Source of the DNA: an uncultured Bacteroidota bacterium
GTDB lineage: Bacteria > Bacteroidota > Bacteroidia > Bacteroidales > F082
Reading direction: 5' to 3'
NCBI GenBank assembly: GCA_903891085.1
Contig: CAITDJ010000006.1
Span: forward strand, 18,781 to 82,780
Length of the DNA stretch: 64,000 nucleotides
Of the stretch, positions 37,017 through 46,252 are shown in pieces. Numbering within the stretch: position 1 is the first letter of the stretch; every line of letters starts with the position of its first letter. Position numbers and translations under genes: made by a program. The notes under the pieces are model-generated. The model was not told the origin of the DNA and did no database searches. It saw only the letters and a program-made list of their open reading frames with translations.

Positions 37017-39137
37017 ATGACAAAATATTTAATTTTAATGGCTATTACATTAGTTTCATTATCAACTGTTTACTCCCAAAACAAAGAAATAAAGTATCCA
37101 GAAACATTCAAGGGAGAAGTTTCAGATGTTTATTTTGGGACAACTGTGTATGACCCTTACCGCTGGCTTGAGGACGACAATTCACAAGAAACTGCTGCAT
37201 GGGTTGAGGCGCAAAACACAATCACGAATGATTACCTTAATGACATTGAATTCAGGCCAGCCCTGAAAGCAAGATTCGAAAAAATATGGAATTATCCAAA
37301 ACTGGGTGTTCCTTTTAAAAAAGGCGATAACTATTTTTTCTTCAAAAACGATGGCATGCAAAACCAAAGTGTTTTGTTTATGCGCAATAGTCTTGAAGAT
37401 GAATCCATTATGTTGCTCGATCCCAATAATTTATCAACAGATGGCACCATTGCCCTGGGAGGCATGAGTGTTTCACCAGATGCCAAATACCTGGGATATT
37501 CCATTTCGAGAGGTGGCAGTGATTGGAACGAAATCTGTGTGATGGAGATTGAAAGCCGCCAGATGCTGAAAGATTCCATTCATTGGGTGAAGTTTTCAGG
37601 GATTTCCTGGTATAAGAATGGATTTTATTATAGTGCTTATGATGCTCCTGCAGAGGGGCAGGCATTATCGGGCAGTAACCGGTTTCACAAGATTTTTTAT
37701 CATACACTTGGCACCAATCAATCGGATGACAAACTTGTATTTGAAGACAAAGAAAATCCTTTGCGCAATTTCTACGCCTACTTAACTGAAGATCAGGAAT
37801 ATCTTTTCGTTAGCGAATCAGAATCGACAAGCGGGAACGCGCTTTATGTGAAAAAAACCTCCGAAATGGAAAAACCATTTCAAAAAATTGCTGAAGGATT
37901 CGAATTTGAATACAGTGTGGTAGACCATCTGGGCGACCAGTTATTGATTGTAACTACTGACAATGCCCCGCTTAAAAAACTCGTTTTGGTTGATCCGCTA
38001 AAACCTGCCAAAGAAAACTGGAAAACAATTCTGGCAGAATCAGACAAGGTGATGGAGTCGGTTTCATTGGTTGGCAATCGCATTTATGCCGAATACCTTG
38101 CAGATGCAAATACCAAAGCCTATTTCTTTGACTATGAGGGCAATATGATTAACGAACTTCGGTTACCAACCCTGGGGACAGTTGCCGGATTCAGCGGTGA
38201 AAAAGGTGAAAATATTGCTTTTTATGGTTTTACATCATTCACCTTCCCGACAACCATTTATAAATACGATCTAACCAAGGACGAATCAGTAGTTTACACA
38301 GCAAGTGGCGTTGATTTTACCCCGGAGAATTTTGTAACGGAACAACTTTTTTTTACCAGCAAAGACGGGGCAAAAATCCCTATGTTTTTGGTTTATAAGA
38401 AAGGTCTTGTGAAAAACGGCGATAACCCATTACTTCTTTATGGTTATGGAGGTTTTAACGTAAGTTTAACTCCGGCTTTTGGCATTTCACGAATTCCATT
38501 TATTGAGCAAGGTGGCATTTATGTTTCGGTAAACCTTCGCGGAGGAGGCGAATATGGTGAATCGTGGCATCAATCAGGCACCAAGTTGAATAAACAAAAT
38601 GTTTTCGACGATTTCATTGGTGCTGCCGAATACCTTATTGCCGAAAAATACACAAATCCATCAAAACTTGCCATTATGGGCGGTTCAAACGGGGGATTAC
38701 TTGTTGGGGCTTGTATGATTCAACGACCTGAACTGTTTAAGGTGGCCATTCCAATAGTTGGGGTGATGGACATGCTACGTTATCAGAATTTTACAATTGG
38801 CTGGGCATGGGCCGGAGATTATGGCCGAAGTGATGAAAGTGAAGAAATGTTCAAATATTTATCTGGTTATTCTCCATTACATAACATAAAACCAGGAATA
38901 AATTACCCGGCAACAATGGCTATTACAGCAGATCATGACGACCGCGTTGTGCCTGCACATACCTTCAAATTCATGGCCGAATTACAATCAAAACATCGTG
39001 GTAATCATCCGGTTATTGTTAGGATTGAAACCAAAGCCGGTCATGGCGCAGGTAAACCAACAGCCAAAGTGATTGAAGAAAACACAGATATGTACAGTTT
39101 CATCATGTTTAACCTTGGCATGAAACCTACCTTCTGA
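37017..39137 (+). CDS. Prolyl oligopeptidase family serine peptidase (S9A)
   Basis: A 706-residue exported enzyme with a signal peptide ending near TVYSQ. It has an N-terminal beta-propeller after DPYRWLEDDNSQET, then an alpha/beta-hydrolase domain with the catalytic triad Ser557 in GGSNGG, Asp641 in DHDDRV and His676 in AGHGAG. Prolyl endopeptidases cut short peptides after proline; the propeller restricts entry to small substrates. Length is standard. The gene has its own -7 box and a shared terminator with convergent prmC. Periplasmic location is inferred from the signal. Confidence 0.93.
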   Translation: MTKYLILMAITLVSLSTVYSQNKEIKYPETFKGEVSDVYFGTTVYDPYRWLEDDNSQETAAWVEAQNTITNDYLNDIEFRPALKARFEKIWNYPKLGVPFKKGDNYFFFKNDGMQNQSVLFMRNSLEDESIMLLDPNNLSTDGTIALGGMSVSPDAKYLGYSISRGGSDWNEICVMEIESRQMLKDSIHWVKFSGISWYKNGFYYSAYDAPAEGQALSGSNRFHKIFYHTLGTNQSDDKLVFEDKENPLRNFYAYLTEDQEYLFVSESESTSGNALYVKKTSEMEKPFQKIAEGFEFEYSVVDHLGDQLLIVTTDNAPLKKLVLVDPLKPAKENWKTILAESDKVMESVSLVGNRIYAEYLADANTKAYFFDYEGNMINELRLPTLGTVAGFSGEKGENIAFYGFTSFTFPTTIYKYDLTKDESVVYTASGVDFTPENFVTEQLFFTSKDGAKIPMFLVYKKGLVKNGDNPLLLYGYGGFNVSLTPAFGISRIPFIEQGGIYVSVNLRGGGEYGESWHQSGTKLNKQNVFDDFIGAAEYLIAEKYTNPSKLAIMGGSNGGLLVGACMIQRPELFKVAIPIVGVMDMLRYQNFTIGWAWAGDYGRSDESEEMFKYLSGYSPLHNIKPGINYPATMAITADHDDRVVPAHTFKFMAELQSKHRGNHPVIVRIETKAGHGAGKPTAKVIEENTDMYSFIMFNLGMKPTF

Positions 39138-39161
39138 AATCTCACAGTCACTGCTAATTCT

Positions 39162-39199
39162 AAACCACAGCATTTTGTTTCCCAAATGTTGTGGTTTTT
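39162..39199. terminator. Bidirectional terminator between the S9 peptidase and prmC
   Basis: A 14-bp stem with one wobble (AAACCACAGCATTT and AAATGTTGTGGTTT) and an 8-nt loop, with A and T runs on the outer sides, between convergent stops. Confidence 0.75.
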
Positions 39200-39218
39200 A
39201 ATATATATAAACTGATAA

Positions 39219-40091
39219 TCAGTTTTTTATCGCTGAAATAAACCTTGGCTTACCATGAAAATCGTGGTGAAGATTGACATTGGCATAGTGATTTCTTTGA
39301 AAGAGTTCAACCAGCTGAGGACCAAATAACTCATTGATTTCAACCCAGATACAACCACCAGATGACAAGTGATCTGTGCCAAACCGTAAGAGCGCTTTAT
39401 AAAATATCAGGGGATCATTATTAGTGACAAACAACGCAAGGTGTGGCTCCCACCCAATTACATTTTGTCGCATCCGGAGCTTATCCGACTCAGTAACATA
39501 GGGCGGATTGCTCACAATCATATCCCATACAGGCAAAGTTGCATTGTGGGCATCATTCAAAATATCATGCGTAAAAAAATTAACCTTCGCGCCCAACTGT
39601 TTGGCGTTCTCAGCAGCCATTGATAGCGCATCCACCGAAATATCACAGGCAGATATTACAACCTCCGGCATTTCAAGTGCCAAAGAAACGGCAATACACC
39701 CCGAACCGGTTCCTACATCAAGTATACTTTTAATAGTTGTTTGTGTTTTTGCAAAATCAATGGCGTTTTGCAGCAGTTGTTCTGTTTCGGGTCTTGGTAT
39801 TAAAACAGCATTGCTCACATCAAATCGACGGTTATAAAACTCCGTGAAGCCGGTTATATATTGCACAGGTTTGTGCTGTTTCAATTCTTTTACAGCAAAA
39901 TGGATGGTCAGTAATTCCGATTCGGACAATCGAAAATCAGGGTCAACCGCTAATTTGATTCTGTCAATTCCAAAGTAATGCTCAGTCAACATCAAAATCA
40001 ATTGATTGGCTTCAGGCATTCCATAGATGGATGATATTTCATTAATATAATGATTTACAACGTCTTTTATTCTGTTCGTTGGCACTTTCAT
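39219..40091 (-). CDS. prmC: Peptide chain release factor N5-glutamine methyltransferase
   Basis: A 290-residue SAM-dependent methyltransferase that methylates the GGQ glutamine of release factors RF1/RF2. The N-terminal helical domain ends with KPVQYITGFTEFYNRRF; the Rossmann domain shows ILDVGTGSGCIAVSLA, the catalytic NPPYV motif (MIVSNPPYVTES) and a C-terminal strand (GKPRFISAIKN). PRPETE, the substrate-recognition motif preceding the domain, is present. Its start is ~110 bp from the divergent rnpA. Cytoplasmic. Confidence 0.93.
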   Translation of the reverse strand: MKVPTNRIKDVVNHYINEISSIYGMPEANQLILMLTEHYFGIDRIKLAVDPDFRLSESELLTIHFAVKELKQHKPVQYITGFTEFYNRRFDVSNAVLIPRPETEQLLQNAIDFAKTQTTIKSILDVGTGSGCIAVSLALEMPEVVISACDISVDALSMAAENAKQLGAKVNFFTHDILNDAHNATLPVWDMIVSNPPYVTESDKLRMRQNVIGWEPHLALFVTNNDPLIFYKALLRFGTDHLSSGGCIWVEINELFGPQLVELFQRNHYANVNLHHDFHGKPRFISAIKN

Positions 40092-40170
40092 CCTGCAAAT
40101 ATCCGAAAAATCTTCGTTTGACCATCCTGAGCAAGGCTTTACCCAATGTGGAAGCCTGACTAAAATGCTC

Positions 40171-40178
40171 TATATTTG
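40171..40178 (+). promoter_or_regulatory. Candidate -7 box (TATATTTG) for rnpA-yidD
   Basis: An exact TAnnTTTG match 24 bp before the TTG start of rnpA. Confidence 0.5.
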
Positions 40179-40202
40179 CCTTTTTATAAATAAATCAGTC
40201 AG

Positions 40203-40601
40203 TTGCAGAAATTTCCGAAGAAGGAACGATTATCAGGAAAGAAGGCTATCGGGGAACTTTTTAAAAAGGGAAACAATAGTTTTACTTATCCTTTTAAGAT
40301 ATTGATTCATTATAATGATACATTTATTGATAGTCATTTACGTCTGTTAATCACGGTTCCCAAGCGAAATTTTAAGAAATCGGTTGATCGTAACCGGATT
40401 AAACGCCTTATTCGTGAAGCCTGGCGATTGAATAAATCAGAGGCACAACAAAAAATGGCTGAATCGGCCTTCACAGTCGATGTAGCACTTGTCTATGCAT
40501 CCAGGACAATTCTTACCTACAAAGAGATAGCCCCCAAAATAATTTTAATTTTACAACGTTTAATAAAGGAATATGAAGTTCATACTACAACTTCCATCTA
40601 A
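40203..40601 (+). CDS. rnpA: RNase P protein component (TTG start)
   Basis: A 132-residue basic protein that assists RNase P RNA in tRNA 5' maturation. The conserved [18 protein letters not shown] opening, [21 protein letters not shown] and the signature [13 protein letters not shown] are present. No ATG precedes the conserved region; a TTG at 40203, 24 bp after a -7 box, gives the expected N-terminus. The end overlaps yidD by 29 bp, the usual rnpA-yidD pairing. The RNA subunit gene is at 35041-35436. Confidence 0.93.
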   Translation: MQKFPKKERLSGKKAIGELFKKGNNSFTYPFKILIHYNDTFIDSHLRLLITVPKRNFKKSVDRNRIKRLIREAWRLNKSEAQQKMAESAFTVDVALVYASRTILTYKEIAPKIILILQRLIKEYEVHTTTSI

Positions 40602-40803
40602 TCTGTTGGTTCTTTTGATTCGCATCTATCAATACACATTATCGCCTTTTATTGGCCGGTCGTGTCGTTATTCGCCGACTTGCTCAAATTACAGCATCGA
40701 GGCGTTAAAGAAATATGGTGCCATCAGGGGAAGCATAATGAGCGCCCGTCGCATTGCCTCATGCAATCCCTGGGGAGGAAGTGGTTATGATCCTGTTCCA
40801 TAA
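40573..40803 (+). CDS. yidD: Membrane protein insertion efficiency factor YidD
   Basis: A 76-residue protein with the family pattern: [40 protein letters not shown], three conserved cysteines and the closing [13 protein letters not shown]. It peripherally binds the inner membrane and helps YidC-dependent insertion. It overlaps the end of rnpA by 29 bp and the S41 protease gene follows 15 bp later, so the three are likely in one transcript. Confidence 0.93.
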   Translation: MKFILQLPSNLLVLLIRIYQYTLSPFIGRSCRYSPTCSNYSIEALKKYGAIRGSIMSARRIASCNPWGGSGYDPVP

Positions 40804-40818
40804 CATAATTTATACTGA

Positions 40819-42471
40819 ATGAGAAGATTTTTTACATGCCTCGGATTTGCATTCATTGCAGTTTTTTCGATACAACAAGCTAATTCACAGACAAATAATA
40901 ATTTCGAAATATCCAAAAGCATGGATATTTACCTGAGTTTGTTCAGGGAACTTAATTTGAATTATGTGGATGAGATTCAGCCCTCCAAACTGAATGAGAC
41001 CGCCATCAAAGCCATGCTCGATGAATTGGATCCTTACACTGTTTTCATTCCTGAATCAGAGATTGAAGATTATCAATTAATGACAACCGGAGAATATGGT
41101 GGAATTGGATCGCTCATTCAGCAAATTGGAGAATTTGTCTATGTATCAGAACCTTACGAAGGTTTTCCTGCGCAAAAATCCGGACTCATTCCTGGCGACT
41201 GTATCCTTGAAGTAAACGGTGTAAACGCCAAGGGAAAAACAACTGCCCAGATCAGCGATTTATTGAAAGGCCAGCCTGGCTCAACCGTTGAGGTGAAAAT
41301 TTTAAGGGAAGGATTGGTTGACCCATTTCCTGTGACTCTTACCCGCGAAAAAATTAAAATTGAAAATATTCCATATCAAACTGTTTTTGAAAATGGTATC
41401 GGATATGTCCGGTTGACAGGTTTCACACAAAAAGCCGCTGCCGAATTGAAGGATGTGCTCATCAAAATGAAGGAAAAAAACGACCTGAAAGGTTTCATTA
41501 TCGATTTACGCAGCAATGGCGGTGGATTACTCAACGAAGCTGTTGATATCACGAACCTGTTTGTCGAAAAAGGAGAATTGATCGTTTCGACCAAAGGTAA
41601 AACTGAAGATCGAACCACGATTCATCGTACCCGTCAGGCGCCGGTCGATTTGAATATACCTCTGGTAGTGATGGTGAACGAGCAAAGTGCGTCAGCAAGT
41701 GAAATTGTTGCAGGATCGCTGCAGGATCTCGACCGTGCTGTGATCATTGGCCAACGTACATATGGGAAAGGACTTGTACAAAATGTTGTACCACTCAGTT
41801 ATAACACACAGATGAAAGTCACTATTGCTAAATACTATATCCCAAGTGGAAGGTGTATTCAGGAAATTGATTATGCACACAAATCTGAAAATGGTGGCAA
41901 AAGACCTGATTCTCTGAGATCAACATTTAAAACACGGGGCGGAAGATTGGTATACGACGGTGGTGGTATTCAGCCTGATGTCGCGCTCGAACCACTTGAG
42001 TTTAGCGCTGTAAGCGCCAATCTTTATGGTGGAAATTATATTTTCAGATTTGCTAACCAATTCGCACGCAATCACACACAGATTGAGAGTCCTGATAAAT
42101 TTACCATCGATGACTCAACATACAGGCAGTTTGTTGATTTTGTAAAACAGGAAAAATTCACCTACACTACCGAAAGCGAGAGGATGATTCAGAAGCTCAA
42201 AGAGATCGCCAAATCAGAATCCTATCTTGAAGCTGTTCAAAATCACATGACCGAACTCGAAACAGAATTGGTCGAAAACAAACAAAACGATATACTTAAG
42301 CACCGTGATGAGATTGAAGAATTACTTAAAATAGAGATAGTTACACGTTATTATTATCAGAAAGGCAAAATAATCTCAGCCTTGCAAAATGATCCTGAGC
42401 TTAAGAAAGCCTTTGAAGTAATACTTGACCAAAAACAATACAATTCATTATTATCAGGGAAATTGAATTAG
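40819..42471 (+). CDS. S41 family C-terminal processing peptidase
   Basis: A 550-residue exported serine protease with a signal peptide (ending QANSQ). Following an N-terminal helical segment are a PDZ domain (~85-175: GGIGSLIQQIGEFVYVSEPYEGFPAQKSGLIPGD) and the catalytic domain with IDLRSNGGGLL, the SASASE nucleophile motif at residues 290-295 and the general-base Lys317 in YGKG. This matches CtpA-type tail-specific proteases that trim or degrade periplasmic proteins. A ~120-residue C-terminal helical extension with coiled-coil character follows. Located 15 bp after yidD. Confidence 0.92.
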   Translation: MRRFFTCLGFAFIAVFSIQQANSQTNNNFEISKSMDIYLSLFRELNLNYVDEIQPSKLNETAIKAMLDELDPYTVFIPESEIEDYQLMTTGEYGGIGSLIQQIGEFVYVSEPYEGFPAQKSGLIPGDCILEVNGVNAKGKTTAQISDLLKGQPGSTVEVKILREGLVDPFPVTLTREKIKIENIPYQTVFENGIGYVRLTGFTQKAAAELKDVLIKMKEKNDLKGFIIDLRSNGGGLLNEAVDITNLFVEKGELIVSTKGKTEDRTTIHRTRQAPVDLNIPLVVMVNEQSASASEIVAGSLQDLDRAVIIGQRTYGKGLVQNVVPLSYNTQMKVTIAKYYIPSGRCIQEIDYAHKSENGGKRPDSLRSTFKTRGGRLVYDGGGIQPDVALEPLEFSAVSANLYGGNYIFRFANQFARNHTQIESPDKFTIDDSTYRQFVDFVKQEKFTYTTESERMIQKLKEIAKSESYLEAVQNHMTELETELVENKQNDILKHRDEIEELLKIEIVTRYYYQKGKIISALQNDPELKKAFEVILDQKQYNSLLSGKLN

Positions 42472-42501
42472 TGTTTCCAAACTCTAACAAAATTCAAACG
42501 A

Positions 42502-44187
42502 ATGATTGATGCGACCCGTCAATTTTGGAGGCAAACATTCTTTGTATTTTTAGTCTTGCTCAGCATGAGCATCCCATTGTCGCGCTTTGCGATGAGTTCA
42601 TTCCAGTTTTTATTGCTTTTTGCATGGCTACTTGATGGATTATCGGCAAGGGTATTAAGCCGGTTTTACAGAAAATGTAATCTTTTCAAGGCTATTTATC
42701 ATACATTCAGATATTTAACGGACGTGATTATTACCAATATACTTGATAAAACCGCCATTTTCCTGCGAAATAAAATAGCAGTCATTATTGGATCTGTTTA
42801 CATACTGCATTTAATAGGATTGCTCTACACAGCCGATTTCGATTATGCTTTGAAAGATATCCGGATCAAAATACCCTTGTTGCTTTTGCCTCTGATGTTG
42901 GCCTCCATGCCAAAACTTAGCCTGAAACAACTTCATATTTTATTGATTTTTTTCGTATTGGCTGTACTTTCAGGCACTTTCATCAGTTTGAACGAATACC
43001 TGAAACAAGATTTTGAAGATATACGCAACATTTCACTTTTCATAAGTCCGGTGCGATTCAGTCTGAATATCGCCCTTGCATTTTTCTTCCTGCTCTACTT
43101 CATCACTTCCACCTCATACAACCGATTATGGCATCGTCTTATTTTCATCGTCGTCATGGTGTGGCTTGTAACATTTTTAGTCATACTTGAGTCAGCCATT
43201 GGGCTGCTCAGCATTTTTATTGTCAGTCTGGGCTTACTTTTTTATAAGATGTTCGCTGCTTCTGCGCTACAGTATCGTATACTCATGGGCATCCTGTTCG
43301 TAGTATTACCATTATCGACTTATTGGTATATAAATGAGCAGGTTGCTGAAATGGTCAAAGCACCTGAAATTGACTTTTCGAAACTTGAAAAATTCACCAA
43401 ATCGGGGAATGCCTATCTACATGATACAATCAATTTTGGGGTGGAGGAAGGAAAATATATTGGTATTTATATGGCAACTGATGAAATGGCAGCGGCCTGG
43501 AACAAAAGAAGTAGTTATCAATTCCTGGGTCATGATAAAGCCAATCAACTGATTCAGTATACTTTAATAAGATATCTGACATCAAAAAATCTTCGCAAGG
43601 ATGCCGAAGGAGTCAATAGCCTAACTGAAAAAGATATTCGTCTGATTGAAAAAGGTATAGCCAATGTGAATTATGTTGAGAGTCCAAGTATAAGAACACG
43701 TATCTCAAAGATTCTTTTGGGTTATCAGCGATACTCCGAAATTCACGATCCAAATGGCAGTTCGGTAATGCAGCGAATCGAACATTGGAAAGCATCAATT
43801 TTAATTATAAAAGAACAATTTTGGTTTGGTGTAGGCACTGGTGACGTGCCGGCAATTTTTGAAGAAACTTATAAACGTATCAATTCACCATTGAAGAACC
43901 AATGGCGTTGGCGTTCTCACAATCAATACTTTACGATGAGTATCGCTTTTGGCATTTTCGGTGCCATTTGGTTTCTTTTTAGTCTTATTTATCCCGCAGT
44001 TATAAATAACAATTACCGAAATTACCTGTATGCTGTTTTTCTTTCAATTCTTATGTTATCCATGCTTACTGAAGATACACTGGAAACACAGGATGGAGCG
44101 ACACTTTTTGCATTTTTCAATGCATTATTTCTTTTTTCTCTTCCCGATTCGATGAGCCGGACCAACAAAAAACAGGAAGCAAAATAA
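42502..44187 (+). CDS. O-antigen ligase-like (Wzy_C) membrane protein
   Basis: A 561-residue polytopic protein with about ten predicted spans and a large periplasmic loop (~280-430). The end of that loop contains FWFGVGTGDVPAIFEETY and RSHNQYFTMSIAFGIFGAIWF, the pattern of O-antigen ligase/Wzy polymerase family members, with conserved Arg and His. Such enzymes transfer lipid-linked glycan to lipid A or polymerise it. The target is unknown. It is 30 bp downstream of the protease gene. No other polysaccharide genes are adjacent. Confidence 0.8.
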   Translation: MIDATRQFWRQTFFVFLVLLSMSIPLSRFAMSSFQFLLLFAWLLDGLSARVLSRFYRKCNLFKAIYHTFRYLTDVIITNILDKTAIFLRNKIAVIIGSVYILHLIGLLYTADFDYALKDIRIKIPLLLLPLMLASMPKLSLKQLHILLIFFVLAVLSGTFISLNEYLKQDFEDIRNISLFISPVRFSLNIALAFFFLLYFITSTSYNRLWHRLIFIVVMVWLVTFLVILESAIGLLSIFIVSLGLLFYKMFAASALQYRILMGILFVVLPLSTYWYINEQVAEMVKAPEIDFSKLEKFTKSGNAYLHDTINFGVEEGKYIGIYMATDEMAAAWNKRSSYQFLGHDKANQLIQYTLIRYLTSKNLRKDAEGVNSLTEKDIRLIEKGIANVNYVESPSIRTRISKILLGYQRYSEIHDPNGSSVMQRIEHWKASILIIKEQFWFGVGTGDVPAIFEETYKRINSPLKNQWRWRSHNQYFTMSIAFGIFGAIWFLFSLIYPAVINNNYRNYLYAVFLSILMLSMLTEDTLETQDGATLFAFFNALFLFSLPDSMSRTNKKQEAK

Positions 44188-44191
44188 GTAT

Positions 44192-44199
44192 TACCTTTG
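44192..44199 (+). promoter_or_regulatory. Candidate -7 box (TACCTTTG) for cdd
   Basis: An exact TAnnTTTG match 20 bp before the cdd ATG at 44220. Confidence 0.45.
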
Positions 44200-44219
44200 T
44201 TTGATTCAACAAATCCGCT

Positions 44220-44720
44220 ATGAGTAAAGAGATTTATCAGTTCGAAATATCAACATATAAATCAGAGTCTGAACTTGATCAAAGTGACCGGGAATTATTA
44301 ACACAGGCCCACGAAGCCGCTTCACATGCGTATGCCCCCTACTCACATTTTAAAGTGGGGGCAGCGGTTCGTTTAAATAACGGAGTCATCGTCACAGGAA
44401 ACAATCAGGAAAATGCTGCTTACCCATCCGGATTATGTGCCGAAAGGGTAGCCTTGTTCTTTGCCAATTCAAAATATCCCGAAAGTGCTCCTGTTGCTCT
44501 TGCCATTACAGCAATCAGTGAAAAAACACCGATAAGTGAGCCTATCACTCCATGTGGTTCTTGCAGGCAGGTGATGGCTGAATATGAAAAAAAAGGTGGA
44601 AAAGACCTGAGAGTAATCATGCGGGGACAAGAGGGCCCTGTGCTTATCACCCACAGTATGAAAGTATTACTACCTTTTTCATTTGCCGATGACTTGCTTT
44701 TGAAATACATTTCTAAATAA
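44220..44720 (+). CDS. cdd: Cytidine deaminase
   Basis: A 166-residue zinc enzyme converting cytidine and deoxycytidine to uridine forms for pyrimidine salvage. The core has APYSHFKVGAA, NQENAAYPSGLCAERVALF (C-A-E: zinc ligand and the catalytic Glu) and TPCGSCRQVMAEY (two further zinc Cys). This is the homotetrameric type with Cys-only zinc ligation. The N-terminal ~20 residues (MSKEIYQFEISTYKSE) extend slightly beyond the core, as in other Bacteroidetes. Cytoplasmic. Confidence 0.93.
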   Translation: MSKEIYQFEISTYKSESELDQSDRELLTQAHEAASHAYAPYSHFKVGAAVRLNNGVIVTGNNQENAAYPSGLCAERVALFFANSKYPESAPVALAITAISEKTPISEPITPCGSCRQVMAEYEKKGGKDLRVIMRGQEGPVLITHSMKVLLPFSFADDLLLKYISK

Positions 44721-44745
44721 TCTCTTTTGAACTAACACAACCAAT

Positions 44746-45618
44746 ATGAAAAAAAGTACCATTCTGTTGTCCTTTCTACTCCTTTGCATTTTTGCTTTCA
44801 ACAGCGATAAACCTGCTTATAAACTCTTTAACAAAAAAGGCAACACAGCAAAGTATAAATCCTTGCTCGAAGCAGCAGCTAAGGCTGATGTGGTGTTTTT
44901 TGGTGAATTACACGATAATCCCATTTCTCATTGGCTACAATACGATCTGACAAGAGACTTGTATAATCTTAGAAACGGAAAAATGGTACTTGGTGCCGAA
45001 ATGCTTGAGGCTGACAACCAACTTGTTTTAAATGAATATCTTATAGATAGTATTAATGCTGATACACTGGCGAAAAGAGCGCGCCTCTGGCCTAATTTTA
45101 AAACCGATTATCAGCCACTTGTCGACTTTGCCAAAGAGAAAAAAATAGCTTTTGTCGCGACGAATATCCCCAGAAAATACGCTTCACAGGTATATAAAAA
45201 AGGTCTCGAATCGCTCGATTCGCTTAGCCCGGAGATAAAAGCCTGGATGGTACCCTTACCAATGGAATATGACGGAGAGGTTGCCTGTTATAAAAATATC
45301 ATGGCGATGATGGGACCTGATGCTGCCGGTCATATGAACGACAATTTACCCAAAGCACAAGCCATTAAAGATGCAACCATGGCCTGGTTTATCCAGAAGA
45401 ATTTTGTTGAAGGGTCCGTCTTTGTGCATTATAACGGGAGCGGCCATTCTGACAATTTTGAAGGCATCATCTGGTACCTGAAACGCTATCGCCCGGAACT
45501 TTCCATTATGACTGTCACAACCATTGAGCAGGAAAATATCGATAAACTGCCTGAAGAATCGAAAGGCCTCGCTGATTTTGTGGTGGCGGTTCCTCTCACT
45601 ATGACTAAAACCTATTAA
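44746..45618 (+). CDS. ChaN-like haem-binding (DUF399) protein
   Basis: A 290-residue exported protein with a hydrophobic signal (MKKSTILLSFLLLCIFAF). The mature part has the family motif DVVFFGELHDNPISHWLQYDL near its start, LGAEMLEADNQ and the C-terminal HYNGSGHSDNFEGIIWYL. ChaN-type proteins bind haem or iron complexes at the cell envelope; the binding ligand is not proved here. It is 25 bp after cdd. The haem connection is notable 600 bp from a multihaem cytochrome cluster, though that cluster is convergent and separated by repeats. Confidence 0.82.
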   Translation: MKKSTILLSFLLLCIFAFNSDKPAYKLFNKKGNTAKYKSLLEAAAKADVVFFGELHDNPISHWLQYDLTRDLYNLRNGKMVLGAEMLEADNQLVLNEYLIDSINADTLAKRARLWPNFKTDYQPLVDFAKEKKIAFVATNIPRKYASQVYKKGLESLDSLSPEIKAWMVPLPMEYDGEVACYKNIMAMMGPDAAGHMNDNLPKAQAIKDATMAWFIQKNFVEGSVFVHYNGSGHSDNFEGIIWYLKRYRPELSIMTVTTIEQENIDKLPEESKGLADFVVAVPLTMTKTY

Positions 45619-45649
45619 CAAGCTTTTTCGGTATACTTCCCCCGCTACC

Positions 45650-45748
45650 GCGCGAATCCCGTCGCGTGGTTCTATAAAATTGAATCTTCGGCTCATTCAT
45701 CAAAAATAAACAATCTATTGCACCATGCGACGTTGCTTGGTAGATAGG
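45650..45748 (+). repeat. Left direct copy of a ~100-bp repeat
   Basis: It aligns along its length with 46077-46189: both read CCCGCT, then GCG-TG, CCCGT-GCGTGGTT-TATAAA, then a shared AATAAACAATCTAT followed by an ACGAGA/ATGCGA-type segment. Similarity is clear by eye but imperfect. Together with the right copy it brackets the 21-bp array. Confidence 0.7.
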
Positions 45749-45805
45749 AGAAGAATTGCATCACCATTCCGAGAAGACGCATCACTATTTCGTAGGCTCA
45801 TATCG

Positions 45806-45980
45806 TCACTCCGAAGACCTGGTTCGCAACTCCGAAGACTCGGTTCGCAACTACGAAGACCTGGTTCGTCACTACGAAGACCTGGTTCGCAACTCCGAAG
45901 ATGTTTTACGAGCTAGTAAAACATCTTCGGAGCTGTGTAAAACACCTTCGGAGCTGTGTAAAACACCTTCGGAGCTATGA
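45806..45980 (+). repeat. 21-bp tandem array with inverted copies and a 17-bp hairpin
   Basis: Five forward units with CCGAAGA or ACGAAGA at 45811, 45832, 45853, 45874 and 45895, exactly 21 bp apart, are followed by three inverted units (CTTCGG at 45925, 45946 and 45967), also 21 bp apart. At the switch, 45893-45909 and 45916-45932 form a perfect 17-bp inverted repeat with the 6-nt loop GAGCTA. Short open frames through it give 7-residue repeats (NSEDLVR) but look like by-products of the 21-bp period. Confidence 0.85.
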
Positions 45981-46076
45981 ATAACGTCATTTATCCTGTG
46001 TTGCTGTTCGGCGAAGGATTATATCCCGACTTTTACCTGATGAAAGGCCGCTTTGCTGGTACGAAAAGTTTCTTTT

Positions 46077-46189
46077 CCCGCTGTCGCGTGACTCCCGTAG
46101 CGTGGTTATATAAATTTAATTCTTCCGCTTATTCAACCAAAATAAACAATCTATCGCTCCACGAGACGGGAGTTGCACGGTAGCGTAGG
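46077..46189 (+). repeat. Right direct copy of a ~100-bp repeat
   Basis: The partner of the copy at 45650-45748, in the same orientation, with the common AATAAACAATCTAT core. The rest of 45619-46252 holds no recognisable gene. Confidence 0.7.
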
Positions 46190-46252
46190 GATATATAGAA
46201 ATTGAATGTAATGAGCGTCTAATCACTACAAATCCCTCACTATGGTTTTTTG

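Noticed and set aside
45725..45980. Two overlapping small open frames with 7-residue repeats
   Set aside because: They arise from the 21-bp tandem units; no start signal, and several frames stay open equally.
45806..45980. CRISPR array
   Set aside because: Units are contiguous with no unique spacers, and part of the array is inverted; no cas genes nearby.
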